From Oscillospiraceae bacterium (GTDB lineage: Bacteria; Bacillota; Clostridia; UBA1381; UBA9506), in assembly GCA_015069045.1 (NCBI GenBank), contig SVJJ01000006.1, forward strand, positions 56,503-120,502: DNA of 64,000 nt, read 5' to 3'. Under the pieces are notes generated by a model, which did no database searches, was not told where the DNA came from, and saw only the letters and a program-made list of their open reading frames with translations. Made by a program: the position numbers and the translations under genes. Shown here in pieces: positions 1 through 8,648 of the stretch (position 1 is its first letter; each line of letters opens with the position of its first letter).

Positions 1-72
1 ACCGTCGCCACCACGGAACCGGATCGTTTAGATAAAATTAACTCAATGGATTGGGAGGATATCATGTTTTAA
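1..72 (+). CDS. C-terminal end of an unidentified protein (partial)
   Basis: An open frame runs in from the window edge and stops at TAA 70-72. It encodes 23 residues ending DRLDKINSMDWEDIMF. A strong terminator follows 27 bp later, which supports a real gene end. Too little is present to name the protein. Confidence 0.55.
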   Translation, partial: TVATTEPDRLDKINSMDWEDIMF

Positions 73-99
73 ACTGCTCTCCCGTCATCTAAAACGCAA

Positions 100-126
100 A
101 ATATCCCCCCTATGCGGGGGGATATT
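100..126. terminator. Bidirectional intrinsic terminator
   Basis: An 11-bp perfect stem (AATATCCCCCC / GGGGGGATATT) with a 5-nt loop lies between two convergent genes, the partial plus-strand CDS and leuS. T/A-rich flanks occur on both sides, so it probably ends transcription from both directions. Confidence 0.85.
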
Positions 127-229
127 TATATTTCGGGCAGAGCCCTGTGTCTTTTTGCGGATAAAGCCGAAAGGTCTTGCTCCTTTGCAGGATTTTTGTC
201 CTGACTCTATGTCCTGTTACATTACCCTG

Positions 230-2641
230 TTATCGAACAACAAAGTTTACCAGTTTATCCGGTACACAAATGGTTTTAACAACGGTTTTGCCGGCTATCA
301 GCTTTTGCGCTTTTTCATCTGCCAAAACCGCTTGCTCCAGGCCTTCCCGGTCTAAATCGGCAGGCACTAAAATTTTGTCCTTCAGTTTGCCGCAAACCTG
401 CAACACGATTTCCACGGTTTCGTCTTTCGTTTTTGCTTCATCATAGGTAGGCCATGATGCTTCATGTAAGCGGCCGCCAAAGCCTGCCAGCTCCCACATT
501 TCTTCCGTTATATGCGGTGCTGTGGGGTTTAGCAGCAACAGGAAGGTTTTAAGCTCCCCGCGGGTAACGCTACCTTTTTTGTAAAATTCATTAATCAGAG
601 CCATCAGCGTTGCAATGGCTGTATTAAACTTCATGCGCTCAATATCATCCGAAACCTTTTTCACCGTTTTATGCATCATGGTTTCCATGTCTTGAGAATA
701 TCCCTCCTCTGTCGACAGAAGGGTTTGTAAATTCCAAACGCGTTCCATGAAACGATAGCATCCCTTAACGCCGTTCATAGACCAAGGAGTAGCCTGATCA
801 AAGGCGCCAATAAACATTTCGTAGGTACGGAAGGTATCTGCACCAAAATCATTCACAATATCATCCGGATTAACCACGTTACCCCGTGATTTTGACATTT
901 TTTCGTTATTCTCACCCAAAATCATACCATGAGAGGTACGTCTTTGATATGGCTCCGGCGTTGTTACAACACCAATATCATATAAAAACTTATGCCAAAA
1001 ACGTGAGTAAAGCAAATGCAACGTGGTGTGCTCCATGCCGCCATTATACCAATCTACAGGCAACCAATAATTAATTGCTTCCGGTGAAGCCAATGCTTCC
1101 TCGTTGTGTGGGTCAATATACCGTAGGAAATACCAGGAGGAACCGGCCCACTGAGGCATCGTATCTGTTTCACGAACCGCATGACCGCCACATTTAGGAC
1201 AGGTGGTATTGACCCATTCCTCAATTTTAGATAAGGGAGATTCCCCGTTATCCGTTGGTTCATAATTATCAACCTCAGGCAAGGTTAAAGGCAACTCCGA
1301 TTCCGGCAACGCCACCCAGCCGCATTTATCACAATGCACCAAGGGAATCGGCTCACCCCAATACCGCTGGCGGGAAAATACCCAGTCACGCAGTTTATAA
1401 TTTACCTTTTTACGGCCAATGCCTTCCTTTTCTAAATATTCACGAATAGCGCTGATGGCTTCCTTTACCTCCATGCCGTTTAAAAAGCCGGAGTTTACCA
1501 TAACACCGCTATCTGTATTGGTGTATGCCGCAGCCTGCACATCCTCGCCACCGGCTACCACCTCAATAATTGGCAAATTAAATTTTTTGGCAAACTCCCA
1601 GTCACGGTCGTCATGAGCCGGCACAGCCATAATGGCGCCCGTACCATAACTCATTAACACATAATCGGAAACAAAAATAGGAATTTCCTTGCCATTCACC
1701 GGATTAACAGCGCAAAGACCATCCAACTTAACCCCTGTCTTTTCTTTGGCAAGCTCCGTACGCTCAAATTCGGATTTATGAGCAGCCTCCTCCCGATAGG
1801 ATACCACTTCTTCATAATTATTAATTTTGTCTTTATATTTTTCCACATAAGGATGTTCAGGAGAAAGCACCATATAGGTAGCACCAAACAAGGTGTCCGG
1901 ACGGGTGGTGTAAACGGTGAGAATATCTTCTGTGTCGCTCACCTTAAACTTTACCTCTGCACCCTCCGAACGGCCAATCCAATTCTTTTGCTGAGTAGAT
2001 ACCTTGTCTATGTAGTCCAGACCGTCTAAATCGTCAATCAGCCTTTGGGCATATTCTGTAATCTTCAGCATCCATTGGCTCTTGTTACGGCGTACAACCT
2101 CGCTGCCGCAGCGTTCGCAAACACCGCCAACAACCTCTTCGTTAGCCAGGCCAACCTTACAAGAGGTACAAAAATTAATGGGCATCTCCTGTTTATAGGC
2201 AAGGCCTTTTTCAAACAGCTTTAAAAAAATCCACTGTGTCCATTTGTAATACCCCGGGTCGGTGGTATTAATTTCGCGTGTCCAATCAAAAGAGAAACCA
2301 ATGCTCTTTAACTGGCGCATAAAATTGGCCACGTTATCTGCCGTAACCTTTTTAGGGTGAATTTTATTTGCAATGGCAAAATTCTCTGTGGGCAAACCAA
2401 AGGCATCCCAACCAATGGGGTAGAGAACATTATATCCATCCATCCGCCGTTTACGGGCCACAATGTCTAAGGCCGTATAACTTCTGGGATGGCCAACATG
2501 TAGACCATGACCGGAAGGATAGGGAAACTCCACTAACGCATAAAATTTGGGCAAGGTGGTATCATCCTTCGCACGAAAGGTGTTCTCTTTCTCCCATATG
2601 CCTTGCCATTTTTTCTCAATTTTTTGAAATTGATAGTCCAT
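230..2641 (-). CDS. leuS: Leucyl-tRNA synthetase
   Basis: This cytoplasmic class Ia enzyme charges tRNA-Leu with leucine. The 803-residue product has the usual bacterial length, with HVGH at residues 48-51 for ATP binding, an editing domain, and MSKS near residue 575. An upstream in-frame start at 2779 exists, but it would add 46 basic, unrelated residues lying inside rsfS. The ATG at 2641 is preceded by GGAGGAGG and begins [12 protein letters not shown], the normal LeuRS N-terminus. It is the last gene of the yhbY-nadD-yqeK-rsfS-leuS operon, 5 bp after the rsfS stop with its ribosome site inside rsfS. The family assignment is certain. Confidence 0.97.
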   Translation of the reverse strand: MDYQFQKIEKKWQGIWEKENTFRAKDDTTLPKFYALVEFPYPSGHGLHVGHPRSYTALDIVARKRRMDGYNVLYPIGWDAFGLPTENFAIANKIHPKKVTADNVANFMRQLKSIGFSFDWTREINTTDPGYYKWTQWIFLKLFEKGLAYKQEMPINFCTSCKVGLANEEVVGGVCERCGSEVVRRNKSQWMLKITEYAQRLIDDLDGLDYIDKVSTQQKNWIGRSEGAEVKFKVSDTEDILTVYTTRPDTLFGATYMVLSPEHPYVEKYKDKINNYEEVVSYREEAAHKSEFERTELAKEKTGVKLDGLCAVNPVNGKEIPIFVSDYVLMSYGTGAIMAVPAHDDRDWEFAKKFNLPIIEVVAGGEDVQAAAYTNTDSGVMVNSGFLNGMEVKEAISAIREYLEKEGIGRKKVNYKLRDWVFSRQRYWGEPIPLVHCDKCGWVALPESELPLTLPEVDNYEPTDNGESPLSKIEEWVNTTCPKCGGHAVRETDTMPQWAGSSWYFLRYIDPHNEEALASPEAINYWLPVDWYNGGMEHTTLHLLYSRFWHKFLYDIGVVTTPEPYQRRTSHGMILGENNEKMSKSRGNVVNPDDIVNDFGADTFRTYEMFIGAFDQATPWSMNGVKGCYRFMERVWNLQTLLSTEEGYSQDMETMMHKTVKKVSDDIERMKFNTAIATLMALINEFYKKGSVTRGELKTFLLLLNPTAPHITEEMWELAGFGGRLHEASWPTYDEAKTKDETVEIVLQVCGKLKDKILVPADLDREGLEQAVLADEKAQKLIAGKTVVKTICVPDKLVNFVVR

Positions 2642-2646
2642 CCGCT

Positions 2647-3006
2647 TTAGTCCTCCTCCAATATCTTTTCTAAGGGGAGTTCTTCTGCGTCTGCCCAAAG
2701 CTTTTCTAGGCCATAAAACTCCCGTGTTTCCTGGTAAAATATATGCACAATTACATCTGAATAGTCGAGCAAAATCCAATTAAGACCCTGCTTGCCTTCT
2801 TTTTTCAAAAGTACCTCGCCGGCAGCTTCCATTGCTTCCTCTAACGTGTCTCCCAGGGCCTTAACCTGCGTGGTAGAAGGCGCAGAACAAATCACAAAAT
2901 AATCTGCTAAAATGGTCAGCCCCGTAATCTTTAAAACCGTAACATCATGGGCTTTTTTATTATCTAAATGCCGGGCCACCAACTTCATTTTTTCCGTTGC
3001 GGTCAT
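2647..3006 (-). CDS. rsfS: Ribosomal silencing factor RsfS
   Basis: RsfS binds uL14 on the large ribosomal subunit and blocks subunit joining in starvation or stationary phase. The 119-residue product has the family core, with [27 protein letters not shown] recognisable in part and the later [12 protein letters not shown] segment. The start is ATG 3006, which overlaps the yqeK stop as ATGA. The site AAGGAGAAGGTGACT precedes it, so the two genes are translationally coupled. The yqeK-rsfS pairing is standard in Firmicutes. Confidence 0.95.
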   Translation of the reverse strand: MTATEKMKLVARHLDNKKAHDVTVLKITGLTILADYFVICSAPSTTQVKALGDTLEEAMEAAGEVLLKKEGKQGLNWILLDYSDVIVHIFYQETREFYGLEKLWADAEELPLEKILEED

Positions 3007-3602
3007 ACAGTCACCTTCTCCTTGCAAATTTTCAAAAAGTATTGTTGCGCAGCCAGTGTTTGGCTATGTAGCTTGTTGTGGCGATGTAAAATATATTCAA
3101 TGGCTCGTTCTATAGCAAAGAGCATGGCACAATCTAAACTGCTTTCACACAATCTTCTCAGGTCCTCAAGACCTTCAAAGGGTTTGCGATTCGGCTCTAT
3201 CACATCTGCCAGATATAAAATCTTCTCTAGGTCTGTCATGTTCTCCCGACCTAAGGTATGATATTTCACCGCCCCAATAATTTCCGGGTCCGTAATCCCA
3301 AATTCTGTTTCCAACAACTTGGCACCCAAATCGGCATGAATTAAGGAACGTTGCTCCCGTTTTACCGGGTCGAGAGGAACGCCTAAACTTTCACACATAA
3401 CAATCATTTTATTTTTATCAATATCCTTGGCACAATCGTGCAAAAGCCCGGCCAGACGAGCCTTGATAACGCTCACGCCAAATCGACGAGCCATTGCCTC
3501 TGCCGTTTCCATCACGCCTAAAGAATGCTTATAGCGGTTGGGCGTAAGCATTTTTGCCAGCTTTTGTTCCAGGGCTTCTATATCAATCGTTTCCAGTTCC
3601 AT
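3003..3602 (-). CDS. yqeK: HD-domain hydrolase YqeK
   Basis: YqeK family enzymes are HD-domain phosphohydrolases shown in Gram-positive bacteria to cleave diadenosine tetraphosphate symmetrically. The 199-residue product contains the metal-binding doublet HDCAKD and a second histidine in SLIHADLGAKLL. The start chosen is ATG 3602 after GGAGGA. The longer frame to 3647 lies inside nadD and adds an unrelated tail. It overlaps the end of nadD by 20 bp and the start of rsfS by 4 bp, so it is a coupled operon gene. Confidence 0.93.
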   Translation of the reverse strand: MELETIDIEALEQKLAKMLTPNRYKHSLGVMETAEAMARRFGVSVIKARLAGLLHDCAKDIDKNKMIVMCESLGVPLDPVKREQRSLIHADLGAKLLETEFGITDPEIIGAVKYHTLGRENMTDLEKILYLADVIEPNRKPFEGLEDLRRLCESSLDCAMLFAIERAIEYILHRHNKLHSQTLAAQQYFLKICKEKVTV

Positions 3603-4203
3603 TTTCTCCTCCGTTGGTATATAGGTTGTTTGTTTGAATATATGCATGTACTGCCGGAGGTACCAAATGAGAAAACGCCTTGCCCTCTGCAGCTAATTTT
3701 CTAATTTGTGTAGAGGAGATATCAACCAACAAGTCCTCTAAAAAAAACACCCGCGGCGGCACTTCATCTCCAGAATAACGAGCAAGTAAATCATCCCTGT
3801 TTGTTTCCGGTCGTGCAATAACAACAAAGGTGCACATGCCCAGAAGCTCCCGATAATGCCACCAGGTAGGCATATCATAAAAGGAATCTGCCCCAATAAT
3901 AAAATATAACTCATCTGCCGGATATAACTCCCTGAAATGGCGAATCATATCAACGCTGTAGCTTTTCTTTTCCTGACGTATCTCCCAATCGGATACCAAT
4001 GCGCCCTCCGGCTCTGCTGCTAATCGCACCATAGCAAGGCGGACTTCCTTATTTGAAATTTTTTTGTCTGCCTTATGAGGCGGATCTCCGGCGGGAATAA
4101 AAAGAACTTGATCTAGCTGTAAAAAGTTCTTTGCCGCCTGCGCCACCTTCATATGACCATTATGAATAGGGTCAAAGGTACCGCCGAATAAGCCTATTTT
4201 CAC
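3583..4203 (-). CDS. nadD: Nicotinate-mononucleotide adenylyltransferase
   Basis: NadD transfers AMP from ATP to nicotinate mononucleotide in NAD biosynthesis. The 206-residue product starts MKIGLFGGTFDPIHNGH, which holds the nucleotidyltransferase (T/H)xGH signature, and carries ISSTQIR near residue 164. Length and motifs match the family. It lies between yhbY and yqeK in the usual Firmicute order. Confidence 0.96.
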   Translation of the reverse strand: MKIGLFGGTFDPIHNGHMKVAQAAKNFLQLDQVLFIPAGDPPHKADKKISNKEVRLAMVRLAAEPEGALVSDWEIRQEKKSYSVDMIRHFRELYPADELYFIIGADSFYDMPTWWHYRELLGMCTFVVIARPETNRDDLLARYSGDEVPPRVFFLEDLLVDISSTQIRKLAAEGKAFSHLVPPAVHAYIQTNNLYTNGGENGTGND

Positions 4204-4248
4204 AAAACCATTCCTTTTTTGGAAAATTAATACCCACGCATTCCAAAA

Positions 4249-4536
4249 TTACAATATAATGGATTTATTCTCCCTGGATTCTCTATACAACACAAAACGA
4301 GAGCCAATAGCCTGTACCGGCTCCGCATGCACCCTTTCTGCCACTTGACGACAGGCCTCTTTTGTGTTAAGCATGGCAGTTTCCAGAACTGTAATTTTTA
4401 CAAGCTCCCGGGCCTCCAGTGCATCATCTACCTGTTTAATAAAATTATCACATATACCGCCTTTACCAATCTGCAAAATGGCCGGAATTCTATTGGCCAT
4501 ACCTCGTAATTTGGCTCGTTCCTTGCTGGTAATCAT
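4249..4536 (-). CDS. yhbY: CRS1-YhbY RNA-binding protein
   Basis: A 95-residue CRS1-YhbY (CRM) domain protein associated with ribosome assembly. It begins MITSKERAKLRG and contains the GKGG loop (QIGKGGICDNF). A TTG codon at 4545 could add three residues, but the ATG at 4536 fits the family start better. It is the first gene of the leuS operon and has a leader of about 240 nt. Confidence 0.93.
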   Translation of the reverse strand: MITSKERAKLRGMANRIPAILQIGKGGICDNFIKQVDDALEARELVKITVLETAMLNTKEACRQVAERVHAEPVQAIGSRFVLYRESRENKSIIL

Positions 4537-4679
4537 AAAAGTCAACCCGCTCCTGTCCGTCTGTCGTTGTAAACTGTATCAACATTTATAATCCTTTTTT
4601 GTAGCTTTTCTTCAACATAATTTTTAGGATATGCTCCAGAACCGGCCTAAGATTGCACCATTTTTAAATATAATCAGCG

Positions 4680-4717
4680 TAAAACCGACATTGCGTCATA
4701 TTGCATGGCCGGTTTTA
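4680..4717. repeat. Inverted repeat in the yhbY leader
   Basis: TAAAACCG (4680-4687) and CGGTTTTA (4710-4717) form an 8-bp stem with a 22-nt loop in the transcribed leader of the yhbY operon. No U-tract follows on the minus strand, so it is not a plain terminator. Its function is unknown. Confidence 0.4.
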
Positions 4718-4785
4718 TCCGTCTCCTCGGCATTCCTTGTCATAGTATAAACAATCCTGTGCAAAATTACTCTATTTTCCTTATA

Positions 4786-4814
4786 ATCATACCATAAATT
4801 CAACTTTTTGTAAA
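4786..4814 (-). promoter_or_regulatory. Probable promoter of the yhbY-leuS operon
   Basis: On the minus strand TTTACA (4809-4814) and TATGAT (4786-4791) are separated by 17 bp. They point to yhbY, leaving a leader of roughly 240 nt. Confidence 0.55.
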
Positions 4815-4983
4815 TAAAAATGTAATAAAATTATATTTTCTTTTCAAATTCATTCTTACTCTTCATAAAATGTAAAAAATTTCTTGCTCTTTCCTATAAC
4901 TCTATTTTTTAGATTAGATTTTTTGCGAATTCCCAAAAAGATTTTAAGGTTAATACGTAATCATTTGCGAAAAGTTGATTGTG

Positions 4984-5012
4984 TTGACTAAAAGCATTAA
5001 AAATGATAATAT
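4984..5012 (+). promoter_or_regulatory. Possible upstream promoter
   Basis: TTGACT and TAATAT are spaced by 17 bp and point toward the split RNA gene. It is weaker in context than the promoter at 5042-5070, which sits at the same distance from the RNA as in the downstream paralogue. Confidence 0.35.
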
Positions 5013-5041
5013 AATTTGCAAGAAAGCACTATTAAAAAGAC

Positions 5042-5070
5042 TTGTAAAAAGATACTAATTGTGATATACT
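5042..5070 (+). promoter_or_regulatory. Promoter of split RNA gene copy 1
   Basis: TTGTAA and TATACT are spaced by 17 bp. The same arrangement, TTGCAA-17-TATAAT, precedes RNA copy 2 at 34492-34520, with the first stem starting 33-34 bp after the -35 box in both. Confidence 0.75.
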
Positions 5071-5074
5071 AAAT

Positions 5075-5177
5075 TTGCTACACAAATTAACAATGTATTG
5101 GAGAGAACTCTATATTTTTATATAGGGGTTATTTTCTGTTACATTCGTCAAAAATGAATTTTTTGCTAAATGCAAAT
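5075..5177 (+). ncRNA. 5' half of structured RNA copy 1, cut by the ICE
   Basis: This segment pairs with sequence 29 kb away. Positions 5075-5096 (starting TTGCTACACAAAT) match the reverse complement of 34314-34337 over 22 paired bases with a 2-nt bulge. GAGAGAACTC (5101-5110) pairs with GAGTTTTCTTC with G-U pairs. CATTCGTCAA (5142-5151) pairs with TTGACGGGTG (34290-34299), 10 of 10 including two G-U pairs. A U-rich stretch of 31 nt between the stems is unpaired, as in copy 2. The half ends in the loop motif TAAATGCAAAT, where the ICE begins. The RNA family is not recognised. Confidence 0.75.
5167..5177. other. attL core of the ICE
   Basis: TAAATGCAAAT occurs at 5167-5177 and again at 34274-34284, at the two edges of the element, followed by CCA and TCCA respectively. 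Both copies fall in the apical loop of the split RNA. The exact crossover within the 11 bp cannot be seen. Confidence 0.7.
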
Positions 5178-5208
5178 CCATTTTTTAACTTAATTCTTAA
5201 AAATTCTT

Positions 5209-5256
5209 AAAAGTCGTTAAGGCTTGATTTTATCGAGCTTTTCGACTTTTTGTTTT
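5209..5256. terminator. Terminator just inside the ICE left end
   Basis: A compound stem (AAAAGTCG / CGACTTTT, with inner GCTTGAT / ATCGAGC) is followed by a T-tract on the plus strand and a T-rich stretch on the minus strand. It would end int transcription and would also stop transcripts that enter from the split RNA promoter. Confidence 0.75.
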
Positions 5257-5304
5257 ATGTGCGATATTCTTAAAAGTTCTTAAAACCTCGTATCATATCG
5301 CTTT

Positions 5305-5320
5305 CAAAAGTAGTAAATTG
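5305..5320. repeat. Subterminal direct repeat, left copy
   Basis: CAAAAGTAGTAAATTG is repeated exactly at 34180-34195, each followed by GTAGTAAA. Both lie about 90-130 bp inside the ends, as expected for arm-type integrase binding sites. Several TTCTTAAAA repeats at 5194-5286 may also be arm sites. Confidence 0.6.
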
Positions 5321-5343
5321 AGTAGTAAACCTCAAATGGTTAC

Positions 5344-6597
5344 TTATGCTGAAAGTGTGACTTCTATGCTTTCGATTTTATTTGTATCCATTGCCTGAGA
5401 TGTTATCCTTGTAAACTCATCTCTTGCACATTCGTATGTAGCGTGAGCGTAATAATCAAGTGTCATTATGATGTTAGCGTGTCCCATAAAGTATTGAAGT
5501 GCTTTCGGGTTCATTCCTGCATTTGCCATTTTCGTACAGAAAGTGTGTCGCATAGTATGAGGTGACAAAAACTCCGGCAATGCTAAATCGTTAGTTTCCT
5601 TATATTTTGTTCTTATGCGATTAAACAAACTGCTGTATTCCACACCATAGTACGGAGTTCCTTTGTATTTTCGCAGAATGAAATTAGTATATATCTTTCC
5701 CTTATATTCTAACTCTAACTTTGAAAAATTTTTTCTTGCAAGTATCCTCTTGAAAGCATCATACACTCTATCGGACATTGGAAGCTGCCTGTTACTGTTC
5801 TTCGTTTTTGTATCGGATATGTAATAGCCTTTTTTACCGCTATATATAAGTTGATGGTCTATATTGATAATTCTGTTTTCCATATCCAAGTCATCAACCG
5901 TTAATCCGCAAAACTCTGATATACGCATACCCGTGTCATCCAAAATAACAATAGCATCATAATATTTGCTGAAAATAGGACTGTTTTTGACATAGTTCAA
6001 AAATGCGTTTTCCTGTTCGGGAGTAAGAGCATCCTTTGGTTTTTTGTCATTCGGGATAACTTCTGCTATGTCAAACTCAAAAGGATTTTTGCGAACCATA
6101 TCATTTTGTACTGCCGTAATAAACGCAGCCGATAAAGAACGCTTGTGATTTTTTATAGTCTGAAAAGCATATCCGTTTGCCTTCATTCTCAAAATCCAAT
6201 CCTTAACATCTGCCATTTTGACATTTTCAATGGCATATCCACCAAGCCTGTCATTACCCATAATACGCAACAAGCCTTCACGACCTTTTACAGTACCGGG
6301 CTTCACATTGCCGTTATGCCTTGTGTGCATAGCATAAAGCTCACATACGGACATTTTACCGCCTTTGCTGTCTATCCCGTCATCGAGGTCTTTTTTTATC
6401 TGTTTTTCCTTTTCCCTTAGTGACAAGTCCTCACGCTTTCCGGCGGGAGTTTTATCCGTAGGGACTAACTTCCACGCATAGACAAATTGCGGTTGCCCGT
6501 GATTATCTACATATTTAAAAGCATATCTGCCGTCTTTTCTTTGGCTCTCTCCCGTCTGTAAAATACGGTTTTTGCTATCTCTCCGTTTAACTGACAT
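5344..6597 (-). CDS. int: Tyrosine recombinase (ICE integrase)
   Basis: A 417-residue integrase of the Tn916/Tn1549 family that excises and integrates the element. It begins MSVKRRDSKNRILQTGESQR, the arm-binding domain of this family. A SAM-like core-binding domain follows, then the catalytic domain with R in TGMRISE, HTMRH, the GHAN histidine and the nucleophile tyrosine in TLDYYAH. It lies next to the left end, after xis, with AAAGGAG before the ATG. All catalytic residues are present, so it should be active. Confidence 0.96.
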   Translation of the reverse strand: MSVKRRDSKNRILQTGESQRKDGRYAFKYVDNHGQPQFVYAWKLVPTDKTPAGKREDLSLREKEKQIKKDLDDGIDSKGGKMSVCELYAMHTRHNGNVKPGTVKGREGLLRIMGNDRLGGYAIENVKMADVKDWILRMKANGYAFQTIKNHKRSLSAAFITAVQNDMVRKNPFEFDIAEVIPNDKKPKDALTPEQENAFLNYVKNSPIFSKYYDAIVILDDTGMRISEFCGLTVDDLDMENRIINIDHQLIYSGKKGYYISDTKTKNSNRQLPMSDRVYDAFKRILARKNFSKLELEYKGKIYTNFILRKYKGTPYYGVEYSSLFNRIRTKYKETNDLALPEFLSPHTMRHTFCTKMANAGMNPKALQYFMGHANIIMTLDYYAHATYECARDEFTRITSQAMDTNKIESIEVTLSA

Positions 6598-6674
6598 ATT
6601 TCATATCTCCTTTCCCGAAACAGAAAAGAGCCTTGATATGACTATAATAAGTATAGCACATATAAGGCTCAATA

Positions 6675-6887
6675 TCAAATAATTTCGTATTCGTCAATAA
6701 GTTTTTCAAACTTTTTGCGTTTGATTTGTATTCGGTTGCCGTTCATAAGCACCCATCCTGCATTGAGGTTTTCTTCCGCAAGTTTACGGAGTTTTGTTTC
6801 TCCAATGCGGAAATACTTTGCTGCTTCTTCAATGGTTAGTGTGTATTTTTCCCATATAGGAACATCATAGTTATTGTTAGTATCCAT
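6675..6887 (-). CDS. xis: Excisionase
   Basis: A 70-residue winged-helix excisionase close to Tn916 Xis, which bends the ends and steers Int toward excision. The core [20 protein letters not shown] is typical. It is preceded by GGAGG and lies 77 bp upstream of int. A 141-bp inverted-repeat structure occupies its leader. Confidence 0.94.
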   Translation of the reverse strand: MDTNNNYDVPIWEKYTLTIEEAAKYFRIGETKLRKLAEENLNAGWVLMNGNRIQIKRKKFEKLIDEYEII

Positions 6888-6925
6888 ACTTGCTACCTCC
6901 GTTATAAAATATTTTTCTGCTCAAT

Positions 6926-7066
6926 AGCATAAGTAAAGGGACTAACATACCCAAACACTTTTAAACGGAAAGTTTTTAATTTTAGGTGGGGACTACCAAA
7001 TTTATATATACATCGCAACAAAATCACAAGGAGTTAAAAAAGTACATTAGTCCCTTTAATTATGCT
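6926..7066. repeat. Inverted-repeat element upstream of xis
   Basis: Arms 6926-6945 and 7047-7066 are complementary at 18 of 20 positions (AGCATAAGTAAAGGGACTAA against its partner), with 101 bp between them. A second element of the same design lies at 8649-8757. Both are in leaders of small minus-strand genes and share the flank GCTATCAAG after the outer arm. Confidence 0.55.
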
Positions 7067-7435
7067 ATCAAGAATAGATGCAAGAACGGATTAGCAGCTT
7101 GCTTAACTGCTACATAGGAGTTCCACCTTTCCGGCACCGCCGAAACTGCTCTCATTGCCTGCGACGCTTTTAACGCTCGGACTGTGACTGAGCAGAAGTA
7201 TCATTGTGCCGATATGTAGTCTTCGCCCAGATGCAGCAACTATCTTTTACGGTGCAGATATTTCTCGCTCGGATTTCAGCCTTTAAGGAAAGAAGGTAAA
7301 GAAAAGGCTTGTATATAAATCGTCTTGGCGTATCTGCCGCACGGCTCGTACATATCGGAAAGTACCCGTCTGCATATTATGCTGCGTACCGTTATCTTGC
7401 ACGCTATCCTTTGTCAAAGTGCGGTTTGAAAGGAA
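7067..7435. other. Intergenic stretch without a recognisable gene
   Basis: No frame with a ribosome site or a recognisable protein is seen on either strand in these 369 bp. It may be the decayed remains of a small gene between xis and the regulator. Confidence 0.4.
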
Positions 7436-7780
7436 TTATACCTCAGTTTTCGGCATAGAATATTTATGTAAGATGTTCCGTAGCAATCGTGCATCCGCAT
7501 CGTTTGAGGTTTCTGCAAGATGTTCAAGCAGATTTTTCTCATCGGTTGACAAATGCAGCTTCAAGCTACCTTTGTAATCATCAACAACATATATTCCGCC
7601 AAACATTCCCTGTTTGGTATAAATAGGTGCATATCGGCTCAAAAAAGCAACATCACGAAAAATTGTGTCCTTGCTTACATCAAAGTAAAAAGATAACTCC
7701 GTTACAGTTGTTTTCTTACAATTAGCAAATAAGAAAAGCATTTCTATTCTGCGTTCAAAAGTAGTCAATTTATCTTTCAT
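7436..7780 (-). CDS. HTH transcriptional regulator (DeoR/HTH_11-like)
   Basis: A 114-residue protein beginning MKDKLTTFERRIEML. A winged helix-turn-helix occupies about residues 10-60 (TTVTELSFYFDVSKDTIFRDVAFL). A short C-terminal part with no effector domain follows. The ATG at 7780 is 10 bp after AAAGGAGGTG and is preferred to the start at 7792. Position just upstream of xis/int suggests a role in controlling excision, as for other regulators in Tn916-type elements, but this is inference. Confidence 0.75.
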   Translation of the reverse strand: MKDKLTTFERRIEMLFLFANCKKTTVTELSFYFDVSKDTIFRDVAFLSRYAPIYTKQGMFGGIYVVDDYKGSLKLHLSTDEKNLLEHLAETSNDADARLLRNILHKYSMPKTEV

Positions 7781-7887
7781 AACCGATAGCACCTCCTTTC
7801 GATTACTATTTTACAGAGGTAACTATGCAGTTTTCCGTATGTTTCAAAAAGTTTTTCAAAAAAATTTTTCATTATCATTTTCTCCAA

Positions 7888-8118
7888 TCATTTCAAAATA
7901 TTTTGAGGTTGATTGGAGAGAGGCGGAGAACGGCAATGAAATAGCCTTTTGCCATAGAAAACAAAACAGCCAAAGCCTACTCTTATAAAAGAGTCGGGCT
8001 TGGCTGTACGATAAGTATGCCCTCCGGCACCGTCATCATTGGAAGAATTACGGCGATTTGTCCGATGGCATTTTTTGTGTTCTCTGTGGCTAAAATGATG
8101 TGTGATATATTTTAGCAT
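7888..8118 (-). CDS. Possible leader peptide overlapping an attenuator
   Basis: A 76-codon frame starts at ATG 8118, 9 bp after GGAG, and reads MLKYITHHFSHREHKKCHR. It is very rich in His, Lys, Arg, Ser and Asn. Its second half runs through the terminator hairpin at 7966-8007. This layout (ribosome site, short ORF, terminator in the frame, gene downstream) resembles the translational attenuators ahead of antibiotic-resistance genes in Tn916-like elements. No resistance gene follows, only the HTH regulator. It could also be chance coding. Confidence 0.45.
   Translation of the reverse strand: MLKYITHHFSHREHKKCHRTNRRNSSNDDGAGGHTYRTAKPDSFIRVGFGCFVFYGKRLFHCRSPPLSNQPQNILK
7956..8007 (-). terminator. 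Attenuator-type terminator
   Basis: ACAGCCAAAGCC (7966-7977) pairs with GGGCTTGGCTGT (7996-8007), with an inner CTCTT/AAGAG stem. On the minus strand it is followed by TTTTGTTTTC. It lies inside the leader ORF and before the HTH gene. Confidence 0.75.
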
Positions 8119-8170
8119 TTAAAATCACTCCTACCGCACGGCAATTCGCCGCAAGCAGAAGCGAATAACC

Positions 8171-8269
8171 TTATGTGGATGTAGCGAAAATGCCACGCCA
8201 AAGTTCAGTCATATTAAATTGGTCGTTATACAAAGCATAAAAGCAAAATTCTTCACACTCGATTGTCAT
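8171..8269 (-). CDS. Small protein, 32 residues
   Basis: ATG 8269 follows GGGAGGTG by 9 bp and the frame closes at TAA 8171-8173. The product begins MTIECEEFCFYALYNDQF and is acidic with two cysteines. No family is recognised. The good ribosome site is the main support. Confidence 0.5.
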   Translation of the reverse strand: MTIECEEFCFYALYNDQFNMTELWRGIFATST

Positions 8270-8317
8270 TGTTGGTTACACCTCCCGAAAATATAATTGA
8301 AAAATAATTTTGTTGTC

Positions 8318-8354
8318 CAAAAAAGCCCGATTGAAGTATACCAATCGAGCTTTT
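8318..8354 (-). terminator. Intrinsic terminator
   Basis: AAAGCCCGATTG (8322-8333) pairs with CAATCGAGCTTT (8342-8353), with a T-run on the minus strand. It ends the 8382-8600 gene. Confidence 0.8.
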
Positions 8355-8381
8355 GTATTTAATAAAATTAACTTTGTTATT

Positions 8382-8600
8382 CTAAAATTGGAGTAAATAT
8401 TCTTTTGCATCATTTGAGCTTGCAAATACCTTTGCACTTTTAGTGATGTAATTAACCGCATCCGTCCATTCTGAAAGTGAATATCTATCGCTCGGAATCA
8501 CATTCACTTTTTCTTTCAGGTCACTTAAATCATTCAAGAAACTTAAATCAGATAAATATTCAAGTCTGAGCTTTTCCTGTAAATTTTCCAGTAATCCCAT
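8382..8600 (-). CDS. Conserved ICE hypothetical protein
   Basis: A 72-residue protein beginning MGLLENLQEKLRLEYLSDL, mostly helical and acidic. The ATG at 8600 follows GGAGG by 8 bp and is preferred over the ATG at 8618. It is flanked by an inverted-repeat leader and a terminator, so it forms its own unit. Small proteins of this look recur in Tn916-like elements. The function is unknown. Confidence 0.65.
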   Translation of the reverse strand: MGLLENLQEKLRLEYLSDLSFLNDLSDLKEKVNVIPSDRYSLSEWTDAVNYITKSAKVFASSNDAKEYLLQF

Positions 8601-8648
8601 TTTGTAATCCTCCAGCATTAAATTTTTATCATTAGCAATCGCTTAATA

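Noticed and set aside
230..2779. 849-residue LeuRS starting at 2779
   Set aside because: The extra 46 residues overlap rsfS and are unlike LeuRS. ATG 2641 has a strong ribosome site.
8276..8461. 61-codon minus-strand frame
   Set aside because: It overlaps the better-supported 8382-8600 gene, runs through its terminator and lacks a ribosome site.
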